The notes below the pieces were generated by a model. The model saw only the letters and a program-made list of their open reading frames with translations. It had not been told where the DNA came from and ran no database searches. This document shows positions 8,476 to 16,850 of a DNA stretch of 64,000 bases, piece by piece. Numbering within the stretch: the first letter of the stretch is position 1; every line of letters begins with the position of its first letter. The position numbers and the translations under genes were made by a program. The stretch spans positions 124,001-188,000 of the forward strand of contig CALODV010000020.1 in assembly GCA_942492065.1 (NCBI GenBank). Direction: 5' to 3'. The stretch comes from G963665815 sp942492065 (GTDB lineage: Bacteria > Cloacimonadota > Cloacimonadia > Cloacimonadales > JAIOQZ01).

Positions 8476-9594
8476 ATGGAGAAAATAACTACATTAATCA
8501 TAATAATCATTACATTAACCTTGCTTGCAGGGTGTTCGAAGTCCAATCAAAGTAATGGAGGGAATGTGGATGAAAAGTTAAAAGAGCTTAAGCTAAAACT
8601 TGAGTTAGAACCAAATAATACGGAATATCTGAAAGAAATTTCGCGTTTGCTGTTCAAAAGAGATTTATCAACTGAAACTGAACCTTATTTGCTGAAAATA
8701 ATTGAAGTTGAACCAGATAATTATTTTGCATCATCTAATCTTGGTGCCTTTTACCTTAGTAAGAAAGAGTATGATAAAGCAGTATCACATTTAAAGAGAG
8801 CAATATCTGTCAAACCTGATGTTGCAAATACTTATTTGAACTTAGCTTTGACATATGAAGGAATGCAGAAAAGCAAAGAAGAATGTATTCCTTTGTTAAG
8901 AAAGGCTAAAGAGTTAAGTATACAGACTATTAAAGACGGTCAAGACACAGGAAGCACTCACTTCGATCTCGTTCATATTTATCAATTTGTTGAAAATGAT
9001 CTGGAGAAAGCTGCTGAGCATAATAAGCTCATGGTTGAGAAATCTGAAGACGATGTTTTTCTGCTTACTCAGGCAGGTATCTTTGAGATGATAGCATTGA
9101 ACAATCTCGATCAGGCAGAAGAGTATTTTTTGAAAGCATTTGAACTGTATCCGGAATCAGCTCAGGTAAATTACGAACTGGGTTATCTTTACTATCAAAT
9201 GAAAAAGCCCGAAAAATCCAGAAAATTCTATCTTAATGCAGTAAAAACAAAACCTGGTCATTTTTATGCAAATATAAATCTTGGCAGACTCTATCATTAT
9301 GACTTTGGGGATTTTAATAAGGCTGAATCTTACTATAAAAAGGCGATAAAATACAATCCTGAGCTAAGTGATACAGATGTTTTCCTGAATAATTCCATGG
9401 GTGAGTTATATTATGATTACTGTCAGGAAGATGTTGCAAAGCTCTACTTTCAAAAAGTGCTGAAAATTGATTCTGAGAATACAACAGCTTTAGAGTATTT
9501 AATTCATATCTTTGAAGAAAAAGGAGATAAGGATAACGCCAGAATATACTTAGAGAGACTGGAAACAATACAGACTAAACAGAAAAACATATAA
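8476..9594 (+). CDS. TPR-repeat lipoprotein
   Basis: A 372-residue lipoprotein with signal and lipobox LLAGC near residue 20. About eight tetratricopeptide-like repeats follow (for example YFASSNLGAFYLSKKEYDKA, VNYELGYLYYQMKKPEKS, ANINLGRLYHYDFGDFNKAE), forming a helical solenoid for protein contacts in the periplasm or at the membrane. The ATG at 8476 lacks a clear ribosome site, so translation may be weak or leaderless. Role unknown. It stands before the DsrE-like gene with a 26-bp gap, so the two may be co-transcribed. Confidence 0.85.
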   Translation: MEKITTLIIIIITLTLLAGCSKSNQSNGGNVDEKLKELKLKLELEPNNTEYLKEISRLLFKRDLSTETEPYLLKIIEVEPDNYFASSNLGAFYLSKKEYDKAVSHLKRAISVKPDVANTYLNLALTYEGMQKSKEECIPLLRKAKELSIQTIKDGQDTGSTHFDLVHIYQFVENDLEKAAEHNKLMVEKSEDDVFLLTQAGIFEMIALNNLDQAEEYFLKAFELYPESAQVNYELGYLYYQMKKPEKSRKFYLNAVKTKPGHFYANINLGRLYHYDFGDFNKAESYYKKAIKYNPELSDTDVFLNNSMGELYYDYCQEDVAKLYFQKVLKIDSENTTALEYLIHIFEEKGDKDNARIYLERLETIQTKQKNI

Positions 9595-9620
9595 AAAAAC
9601 AATAAAACCCGGAGGAAAAT

Positions 9621-9971
9621 ATGGATCGTAAAATAGTAATTTTCGCTTTTAATGGAGAAATGATGTGTTTCTTTCATGGCATGCTGAATGCAATTGATTT
9701 ACATGAAAAAGGTAATGAGGTTCGTCTTGTTATAGAAGGACAGGCAACAAAGCTTATTACAGAGCTGAACAAACCGGAATGCCCGTTTCATAAGGCATAC
9801 CTCAAACTTAAAGAGTATAACCTTATAGATTGTATCTGCAAAGCCTGTGCAGGTAAAATGGGAACACTGGAAGAAGCACAGAAACAGGGATTGACTATAG
9901 CAGGAGATCTTTCCGGACATCCTTCCATGTCTCAATACTTAGAAAAAGGTTTCGAGCTGATTACGCTTTAA
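9621..9971 (+). CDS. DsrE-like sulfur-relay family protein
   Basis: A 116-residue cytoplasmic protein of the DsrE/DsrF-like alpha/beta fold: strand-helix start KIVIFAFNGEMMCFFHGML, a second strand EVRLVIEGQA, and a cysteine cluster CICKACAGKMG (cysteines at about residues 72, 74 and 77) where family members carry their sulfur-binding cysteine. The C-terminal GDLSGHPSMSQYLEKGFELI is typical of small DsrE-like proteins in anaerobes. GGAGG at 9611-9615 sets the start. A sulfur-carrier or reductant-sensing role is inferred. Confidence 0.75.
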   Translation: MDRKIVIFAFNGEMMCFFHGMLNAIDLHEKGNEVRLVIEGQATKLITELNKPECPFHKAYLKLKEYNLIDCICKACAGKMGTLEEAQKQGLTIAGDLSGHPSMSQYLEKGFELITL

Positions 9972-10183
9972 TCTGTACTTCATTTCTTTGTTTCTGCAAA
10001 GAAAACAGAGCTTAACTAAATCCGAGGGGAGTTGACTCGTCTTCGAGTCTATCTGAAATTCATTGCTGAGTTCATTAATCTCCCCGAACTTCTTCTAATA
10101 TGGGTTAAACACACATACACCATTCATAAATATATTGACAAAACAGATAATATGTTCAAGGAATTGTGAAAAAAGGAGATATT
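9972..10183. other. intergenic patch with nested inverted repeats
   Basis: Two hairpin-forming elements are visible. TTTCTTTG pairs with CAAAGAAA (about 9978-9999), and GACTCG pairs with CGAGTC (10034-10049), itself bracketed by GGGGAG near 10026 and CTCCCC near 10081. No gene is seen. A related hairpin occurs at about 31163-31187, so this may be a degenerate dispersed repeat. Confidence 0.4.
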
Positions 10184-10561
10184 ATGTTAGGATTCCTTGC
10201 TAATGCAGCAATAATGTATTTTATTTTTGATTCGATAGTTGGCAAAATTGATGACTTCAGACCATTTATGCTTAAATTCTTAATTATATCTTTTGCAGGT
10301 TTTGTAGCTTCTATCTTTTTATCAAGAATAGTTGGACCTTTAGCCGGTTTTGCCAGTATTGCAATATACGTTCTTGGTTTTACTTTATTTTTACAAATTG
10401 ATATTAAGCAGTCGCTGCAATGCGTTGGACTCTATTTTCTGGTGATGATTTTCATCCAGTTTGTAGGGTCATTTATTACTGTGTTCTTCGCATATATATT
10501 AGTATTCGTAATATATGTTATCTGGGCAACTGTAACCAAAAAAGGATTTGGGTCAATATAA
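10184..10561 (+). CDS. small integral membrane protein, copy 1 of a tandem pair
   Basis: A 125-residue protein that is hydrophobic almost throughout, with four likely membrane segments. AAAAGGAG at 10169-10175 points to the ATG at 10184 rather than the GTG at 10166. It resembles the next gene: FDSIVGKIDDFRPFMLKFLI lines up with IETVTGKIVDLKAFAAKFLL, and the overall layout matches. The pair probably arose by tandem duplication. I do not recognise a family. Confidence 0.7.
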   Translation: MLGFLANAAIMYFIFDSIVGKIDDFRPFMLKFLIISFAGFVASIFLSRIVGPLAGFASIAIYVLGFTLFLQIDIKQSLQCVGLYFLVMIFIQFVGSFITVFFAYILVFVIYVIWATVTKKGFGSI

Positions 10562-10625
10562 TACTATAATATATGGGGTGAATCTCAGTATCTTTTGACG
10601 GAGATATTGAAACGGAGGATACATC

Positions 10626-11006
10626 ATGGGCTATCCATTACTCTTTCTATATCATCTGATTATTGCGTACTTGATTATAGAAACTGTCACGGGGAAAATT
10701 GTTGACTTGAAAGCTTTCGCAGCAAAGTTTCTATTAATATATTTTCCAACTTTCTTTGCAACGGTTCTCATGTGGAAGTATGGAAAAATACCTGCTTATG
10801 CTGTAGGTCTGACAATATTGTTTTATGGGTTCAAAAGTCAGTTTAAGATGACCTTGAAAGACTGCTTTCTCAGTATCGGGATGTATTGCGTTGTAATTAT
10901 TGCTGTGCATGGACTCAATATCTACGTTCCTTTTATTCTGGCTTATAGCATTGTGACTGCTGTTTTTGCACTCTGGAAATATGTTTTAAGAAGGCTTTTT
11001 TTCTGA
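10626..11006 (+). CDS. small integral membrane protein, copy 2 of a tandem pair
   Basis: A 126-residue, four-segment membrane protein. GGAGG at 10614-10618 sets the start 7 nt downstream. Like the preceding gene it has a conserved G-K-I-x-D motif after the first membrane segment and then a second segment rich in F/L. The two copies have diverged strongly outside that motif. It ends in a basic tail (WKYVLRRLFF), suggesting a cytoplasmic C-terminus. Function unknown. Confidence 0.7.
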   Translation: MGYPLLFLYHLIIAYLIIETVTGKIVDLKAFAAKFLLIYFPTFFATVLMWKYGKIPAYAVGLTILFYGFKSQFKMTLKDCFLSIGMYCVVIIAVHGLNIYVPFILAYSIVTAVFALWKYVLRRLFF

Positions 11007-11195
11007 TTGGTGTTTTGTTTGCTGTCGTAGTATTCGCTCAAAACCATACAAAGCTGTGTGAGATCGATGGTAAATACAGATACTACCTTCACTATTTGTA
11101 TTGACACAAATTTTATCTGTGACACACATCTGACTGCAACCAAAACATTTAACATGACTATAAGTTAGAAGTGCGAACTTCGAAGGTGAAAAATC

Positions 11196-11223
11196 TTGAC
11201 ATATAAATGTATCGGTGTACTAT
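11196..11223 (+). promoter_or_regulatory. promoter of the SppA gene, near copy of the GntR-operon promoter
   Basis: TTGACA (11196-11201), a 16-bp spacer and TACTAT (11218-11223). Compared with the promoter at 8363-8390 on the other strand, only 3 of 28 positions differ, and similarity runs on into flanking AAAAATC upstream and ACC.T.ACAC downstream. This is far closer than two unrelated promoters should be. Confidence 0.8.
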
Positions 11224-11237
11224 TGTACCATTACACC
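11214..11237 (+). promoter_or_regulatory. probable GntR/YtrA operator upstream of SppA
   Basis: GGTGTA (11214-11219) and TACACC (11232-11237) form a perfect inverted repeat that straddles the -10 box and likely start site, in the same place as the operator at 8352-8377. Confidence 0.6.
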
Positions 11238-11256
11238 AAAACATAAGGAGAATGTT

Positions 11257-13716
11257 ATGAAAAAGTTTTCAGTTTTGATACTTGCTTTATTCATTTTCAG
11301 CTTTGTATTTGCAGAAGCTGATTATATTCACAGTCCTAATAATATGAAGCTGCCTGTTGCGGCAACTGATGACATATTTTCAGGAAAGACAAATCCTGCA
11401 GCAGCAGCATTTGACAATGCTGATGGACTGGGATTTATGCGTAACTTCAAAGATAGTGATGATTTCTTCGGGAAAAATTACTCAATTGTTGTAGGGGGTG
11501 ATCTAGGTTTTGTTTATGACAGATACAATAGCTCAAACTACTATAAACTCTATCTTGGAACTGAAGTATTTGATAATTTTTATCTTGGAGCAAACTGGGA
11601 TTGGAAAGACCATACTTTCGATACAGGTAATTTCGGTGCTTCCATGCTGTACCGACCGGTAAATAGTCTTTCTGTAGGCTTAGTGTATAATAAAAAACTT
11701 GTAAGTACTGCAACAAGCATGATTGAGAAACAAATATATACAGCCGGTATCGCAATAAGGCCTCTTTACTTCTCCGATAAATTTCACAACAGGTTAACAC
11801 TGACTGCAGATGCTGACATTTACAGTGGAGAAATGAAGAGTCCAACAATAGGAATTTCCACAGAATTCCTCGATGGATATTTCCTTGGTGGATATGCAGA
11901 TTTGGAAGAAGAAACATTTGGAATTCGTCTGTCCAGCACTTTTGGTAATGCCAAGTCCGGTGCTTCCACTAACTTTAATATGAACGATGATGATGCTACA
12001 GGAAAAGAAGCAGGATTCACTGAGGGATATTATCATACTCAGATTAACGATAAGGTTTTCAGAGCATTTATGCCGAAATTCGGCTTGAAGAAATACTATG
12101 AGCTTAATCTGAATAAAGCAGTTGTTGATAAGAGATCAGGTATCAAAATCGGACCTATCACATTATCTTTAGATAAGCAGATGGAATTACAGGAACTGCT
12201 TAGTATACTAAAAACTATTGAGCTTGATAAAAGTTATGACGGTATTATAGTGAAACCTGTAGGTTTTGGGACTAACCTTGCAAACTACATGGAAATAAGA
12301 GATGCATTTCTCAGCTTGAAAAAATCAGGTAAAAAAGTTATATTCTACTTCGAAAATGTAGGTAATTTTAACTATGCATTTGCAGCAGCTGTTGCAGACA
12401 AGATTTATATGAACCCTAACGGTATGGCAGATATTAAAGGTTTTGCCGCCACAATGCCTTACATAAAAGGTCTGCTTGATACTCTCGGAATTGATGTTGT
12501 TAACCTCAGATCTCACAAATATAAAACAGCCATGAATATGTTCTCAGAAACAGAAATGACTCCTACAGAACGTGAAGCTCTGGAATATATATTCAATGGT
12601 ATCACTGATGAGTACAAAAAACTAATTACTGACGGAAGAGGTGATAAACTTACCGAATCTATTGATGCTATAGTAGAAAATGGACCTTACTTTGATGCAA
12701 AAGTTCTTGTAGCTAAAGGCCTTGTAGATGGTCTTGTTTACGAGAACGATCTTAAGGACGAGATTAAAGAGATGGAAGGTACAACAGTACTCTATATGAA
12801 TGATATAAAGAGAATCAATTATAACTATGACTGGAAAAAGCCTACAACAGCTAACGTGGCAGTTATTTATGCTGAAGGCAACATTCATTCAGGAAAATCA
12901 CAGGTTGGAAAATCAATAGGTTCAAAAACTTATGCAGATGCTATAGAAGCAGCAAGAAAGAACAAGAATATTGATGCGATCATTCTCCGCGTTAACAGCG
13001 GTGGTGGTGGAGCAATTGCTTCTGATATCATTGCTCATGAGATCAAAAAATGTACAACCGGAGAAAATAAAAAACCTGTAATTGCTTCCATGGGTGGTTA
13101 TGCAGCTTCAGGCGGATATTTCATTAGTTGTCATGCTGACAAAATTTATGCTGATCCGACTACAATTACCGGTTCAATAGGTGTTGTAGGAATGATGATG
13201 AGCGGAGAAGAACTTCTTAAGAAGATTAAGGTTAACTTCTCAACTGTTAAAACCAGTAAATATGCTGACCTTGGATCATTCACGCGTAAAATGACTGATG
13301 AAGAAAAAGAAATGATGGAAAACTACATTCATATATCTTATGACTCTTTCATTGGAAACGTTGCTGAAGGTAGAGGAATGTCTAAAGAGGAAGTTCATAA
13401 GGTTGCTCAGGGAAGAGTCTGGACAGGAACACAGGCAAAAGAACGAGGACTTATCGATGAACTTGGATCTCTTGAAGATGCTAAAGAAGACCTTAGAAAA
13501 CAGCTTGGCGTGGAAAAACTCAATATCAGAGAATACCCGAAATCAGAGAACGTTCTTACAATCAATATGGATGGCTCATTAGTTTCTTTAGGTGTAGAAA
13601 ACTATCTGCCTGAAGAACTTGTTGAACACCTTGAACAGTTCAAACAGCTGGCAAATGTTAAGGAAGAAAGAGTACTCTACTTACTCCCTTATCTTCTGAA
13701 TCAAAACTACGAATAA
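11257..13716 (+). CDS. sppA: SppA-type signal peptide peptidase fused to an N-terminal barrel-like domain
   Basis: An 819-residue envelope protease. After a signal peptide (MKKFSVLILALFIFSFVFA) come about 260 residues of short, alternating-hydrophobicity strands (YYKLYLGTEVFDNFYLGANW, GFGMRF-like turns) resembling an outer-membrane or PorV-like barrel. Two S49 domains follow, as in 67-kDa SppA: the first gives the catalytic lysine K423 in HKYKTAMNMF, the second the catalytic serine S618 in GGYAASGGYFIS. Typical SppA has a single N-terminal membrane anchor instead of a barrel. AAGGAG at 11245-11250 sets the ATG; the GTG at 11215 lies inside the promoter. The promoter links it to the GntR regulator. 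Confidence 0.9.
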   Translation: MKKFSVLILALFIFSFVFAEADYIHSPNNMKLPVAATDDIFSGKTNPAAAAFDNADGLGFMRNFKDSDDFFGKNYSIVVGGDLGFVYDRYNSSNYYKLYLGTEVFDNFYLGANWDWKDHTFDTGNFGASMLYRPVNSLSVGLVYNKKLVSTATSMIEKQIYTAGIAIRPLYFSDKFHNRLTLTADADIYSGEMKSPTIGISTEFLDGYFLGGYADLEEETFGIRLSSTFGNAKSGASTNFNMNDDDATGKEAGFTEGYYHTQINDKVFRAFMPKFGLKKYYELNLNKAVVDKRSGIKIGPITLSLDKQMELQELLSILKTIELDKSYDGIIVKPVGFGTNLANYMEIRDAFLSLKKSGKKVIFYFENVGNFNYAFAAAVADKIYMNPNGMADIKGFAATMPYIKGLLDTLGIDVVNLRSHKYKTAMNMFSETEMTPTEREALEYIFNGITDEYKKLITDGRGDKLTESIDAIVENGPYFDAKVLVAKGLVDGLVYENDLKDEIKEMEGTTVLYMNDIKRINYNYDWKKPTTANVAVIYAEGNIHSGKSQVGKSIGSKTYADAIEAARKNKNIDAIILRVNSGGGGAIASDIIAHEIKKCTTGENKKPVIASMGGYAASGGYFISCHADKIYADPTTITGSIGVVGMMMSGEELLKKIKVNFSTVKTSKYADLGSFTRKMTDEEKEMMENYIHISYDSFIGNVAEGRGMSKEEVHKVAQGRVWTGTQAKERGLIDELGSLEDAKEDLRKQLGVEKLNIREYPKSENVLTINMDGSLVSLGVENYLPEELVEHLEQFKQLANVKEERVLYLLPYLLNQNYE

Positions 13717-13743
13717 AATCAATTCTCAATTCATACAAAATAG

Positions 13744-13774
13744 AAAGCCTGTTGAGTTTTTCAACAGGCTTTTT
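13744..13774. terminator. bidirectional terminator between SppA and the deacetylase-like gene
   Basis: AGCCTGTTGA (13746-13755) pairs with TCAACAGGCT (13761-13770) around a 5-nt loop, with Ts after it and As before it, so it can work for both convergent genes. Confidence 0.9.
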
Positions 13775-13789
13775 GTTATATTCTCGATT

Positions 13790-15739
13790 TTATCTTATGA
13801 TTACTGTTTTCTGGATTTTGGAAAAATCTACACCCTGAACTTTCACCAGATAGACACCAGAGGCTAGATTGTTGACGCCTACAGAATAACTGCTGCTTGC
13901 AGCACTGAATGTCCTATTTTTTACTAACTGTCCCTTCATATTATAAATTTTTATTGAATTTACTCTTGATTCGATATTGTCTTTTAAGCTGAACATAATA
14001 CTATTCAACGAGTTACTAAAATATAATCTGTAGTCAATTAATGGTGGATCAGGATTTACTGCTGTAATGTTGTTGAAACTGTATTGCTGGGTTTCTCCTG
14101 AAAGGAGATCATGAGTTATGGATTGTTCATCAAAAATTAGTTCAAAGTCAATAATGTCATAAGTAGAATTATTCCTGACTTCAAGCTGGAAGGAATTCTC
14201 ATCTTCCGTTATACTCACAATCTCAACCGAGTCAATTGCAAGCATTCTGTCATAGATAACTTCAGCAGGAGCAACCCAAAGACCATGGTTTCTCTGAAGT
14301 TCGTCTATTTCTCTGAAGCGCTCTTCTACGTCATCTCTAACAGTGAGAGTATCTCCATTTACTTGTATAAATGGTAATCTATAGTCCAGTTCACCCATAC
14401 ACATGTGAGTATACAAATGTAAAAGTCCCCTGTCTTCAATAATTGAAAGTAAACTGTCCCTTTCTGTTACAGTTCGAAAACTTTCCTCTTCATTAGGGTT
14501 CCATGTCCAGCATTTAGCCATTCTACGACCTAAAAAGTATAAATCATAGTCTTTTGACATAGCTCTGTTTATATGTGGTAGTTGACAATACTCTTCAAAA
14601 GCATTCAGGCTGTAATTAAAACCGTCTGTTAACCAGGCATACTTGAAATCTGCTTCTTCAAGAATGTCTAAAATATAACTGGAACTGTCAGGTATCCAGC
14701 CGCAATCTGTAAGATCCTCAGGATTTCTCCCAAAACTGTGGTCAATCCAGTATCTGATATTTAAGTTTTCAGTCTCTTCCAGCAGGTTTTCCCTTAAGTC
14801 GCTCATGTTGTCAGCCAGAGGGTGATAAGTATGGTACGCAATAGTGAAACCATCTGCAATCATTTGCTTTGCTAATCCATAAATGTTTTTATTATATCCG
14901 AATATGGATTTTGTGACTAACAAATTATTTGCCCAAAGCCCTTTTTTCCTATAATCTGGATGATCCTCATAGTTTGAACCGTAATAGATAGCTTTTACTC
15001 TATCATAACTTTCTCCATCTGCATCACTCGAAAGGGTGAACGCACCCTTTTTTCCGGAGGGATAGTTGTTGAATAATGGATAATTTACACGATCCATGGC
15101 AATGATGAAAGATCCTGTCTTCGTTTGATTATTTGTCATTGGCTCCCAATCTCTCCATCTCCAGATTTTTCTCCAGTAATTCTTATGGTACTCTGAGGAG
15201 TAGATGTAAATTTTATTATCTTCAATGACCTCAATACCTTTGACTTCAGGGAATTTTGAACCAATAATTGTAAAGGATGAGTTTTCAGTACAATACTCAA
15301 CTACTCTGTCTTTAAATGGAACAAGTTGTGAGTTAAGTGATTTGTCTCTTTTACATATTGCTTCAGGACCCTCGAATTTATGTACCGTATTCTGAATATC
15401 AAGAGATATAAAAAAGTCTGCGAGATTAATATTATCCTCGGCAGTGAGAACTGCATTTACAATATATGCATCAGATAAGTGTTGATATCTCTCAATAGAT
15501 AATTCAACAACAGCTCTTCCATAATCAGCTGTAATAAGTGTTACACCGTCCATAGTGCATCTTGTAGAAGATATCATATCCAAGTCATAATGCCTATGAT
15601 AGGATGCATCTGCTAATTCTATTTCCGGTAATAAATTAAAGTTTATCCAATCGAGCTTGAACTCAAAGTCAGCCTGATTTTCAGTCGCTAAAAGGTTAAT
15701 CGAAGTAACAAGAATGATTAATAAAACAAAAATTTTCAT
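13790..15739 (-). CDS. secreted polysaccharide-deacetylase-like protein with C-terminal sorting domain
   Basis: A 649-residue secreted protein. Signal peptide residues 1-18, then a beta-rich domain, then a segment with NodB-like features: AFTLSSDADGES (motif 1 position, two acidic residues), AYHTYHPLAD (histidine pair as in motif 2) and DHSFGRNPEDL. It ends with the immunoglobulin-like VNSIKIYNMKGQLVKNR... NNLASGVYLVKVQ sorting domain. The catalytic assignment is tentative because the motifs are not textbook. AGGGGG precedes the ATG. It lies 20 bp downstream of the aminotransferase and so may be read through from the ispG-dap operon, though its job looks unrelated. Confidence 0.65.
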   Translation of the reverse strand: MKIFVLLIILVTSINLLATENQADFEFKLDWINFNLLPEIELADASYHRHYDLDMISSTRCTMDGVTLITADYGRAVVELSIERYQHLSDAYIVNAVLTAEDNINLADFFISLDIQNTVHKFEGPEAICKRDKSLNSQLVPFKDRVVEYCTENSSFTIIGSKFPEVKGIEVIEDNKIYIYSSEYHKNYWRKIWRWRDWEPMTNNQTKTGSFIIAMDRVNYPLFNNYPSGKKGAFTLSSDADGESYDRVKAIYYGSNYEDHPDYRKKGLWANNLLVTKSIFGYNKNIYGLAKQMIADGFTIAYHTYHPLADNMSDLRENLLEETENLNIRYWIDHSFGRNPEDLTDCGWIPDSSSYILDILEEADFKYAWLTDGFNYSLNAFEEYCQLPHINRAMSKDYDLYFLGRRMAKCWTWNPNEEESFRTVTERDSLLSIIEDRGLLHLYTHMCMGELDYRLPFIQVNGDTLTVRDDVEERFREIDELQRNHGLWVAPAEVIYDRMLAIDSVEIVSITEDENSFQLEVRNNSTYDIIDFELIFDEQSITHDLLSGETQQYSFNNITAVNPDPPLIDYRLYFSNSLNSIMFSLKDNIESRVNSIKIYNMKGQLVKNRTFSAASSSYSVGVNNLASGVYLVKVQGVDFSKIQKTVIIR

Positions 15740-15759
15740 TTTTCCCCCTAATTTATCAT

Positions 15760-16845
15760 TTATGTGTTCCCTAAAATAATAGAAAGACCTTTTATCAGAT
15801 ATTCTTCAGCTACTCCATAAGAAATTCTTATCCAATTAAGCTTTCTCTGACTGAAAGCATGTCCCGGAATAACAATCACTTTTTCCCCAAGCAATTTTTT
15901 TGCAAAATTGTTGTCAGGTACTTTAACAAACAGAAATGGATGAAATTCCCCTTTTATCATCTCAAATCCGTTAAGTTGTTTTTCTGCAATTATTCTATTG
16001 GTATCTAAGAAATCTCTGATGTATTTATTTGCTTCTTTAAAGCAGTTATTGAATATTTCTATAGCTGTATGTTGTGCGAGACTGTTAGCACAAGTTGTTA
16101 AATATTGATGTGTAACTATTATTGGTTTAATGAATTCCTCAGAACCGGCAATCCATCCCAGTCGCCAGCCTGTCATTCCATGTGATTTTGATAAGCTTGA
16201 AATAACAACTGCTCTATCACTGAAGTCCAGAATCGTTGAACAGCGTTGTTCAGTATATAATTCTCTGTAAACCTCATCACTGATGATAGTTAGATTATGA
16301 TTTTCAGCAATAACTGCCAGCTTTTTCAGTTCACTATCCGTTAATGCGGTTCCAAGAGGATTCGATGGTTGATTGATAACAATGAACTTTGTTTTTTTGT
16401 TTATTTGCTCAATCAGAAGATCGAAGTTCATTCTGAAGTTGTCTTCGGGGGATAAACTGCAATAGCGTATCTGCCCTTTACACATCTGCACAACGGAATC
16501 ATAAGCAGGATAGCATGGATCAACCAGTATTACTTCATCTCCCTTATTCAAGTATGTAAACAGAAGAGCAAACAGCCCTTCCTGTGCTCCATTCATTACA
16601 CATACTCCATTTTGAGAAACATTGTTATTGTAATAGGTTGATATTGATTTTCTTAACTCAGGAAGTCCCGCATTGGGCGTATAACCTATACGTTTATCTC
16701 TGATTACCCTTTTACCTATTTCGGATATTGACGGATGCAGAGGTATGTTAATTTCTCCCAGTCCAAGATTTATTGAGCCTGGTTGAGCTTTATCCACAAA
16801 TTGTCTTATAACTGATTTACCGATGTTATGGGTTGGATTAATCAA
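15760..16845 (-). CDS. class I/II aminotransferase, probable N-succinyl-diaminopimelate aminotransferase
   Basis: A 361-residue PLP enzyme. The PLP lysine is in SSLSKSHGMTGWRLGW; NQPSNPLGT and SDEVYREL are the other class I hallmarks. It follows dapD by 5 bp, so it probably acts as the DapC step of lysine/peptidoglycan synthesis, converting N-succinyl-2-amino-6-ketopimelate to N-succinyl-diaminopimelate. That is inferred from position; many aminotransferases of this class have broad specificity. The start codon appears to be TTG (16843-16845), with AGTAGGT from the end of dapD as ribosome site. Confidence 0.85.
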   Translation of the reverse strand: MINPTHNIGKSVIRQFVDKAQPGSINLGLGEINIPLHPSISEIGKRVIRDKRIGYTPNAGLPELRKSISTYYNNNVSQNGVCVMNGAQEGLFALLFTYLNKGDEVILVDPCYPAYDSVVQMCKGQIRYCSLSPEDNFRMNFDLLIEQINKKTKFIVINQPSNPLGTALTDSELKKLAVIAENHNLTIISDEVYRELYTEQRCSTILDFSDRAVVISSLSKSHGMTGWRLGWIAGSEEFIKPIIVTHQYLTTCANSLAQHTAIEIFNNCFKEANKYIRDFLDTNRIIAEKQLNGFEMIKGEFHPFLFVKVPDNNFAKKLLGEKVIVIPGHAFSQRKLNWIRISYGVAEEYLIKGLSIILGNT

Positions 16846-16850
16846 GATAC

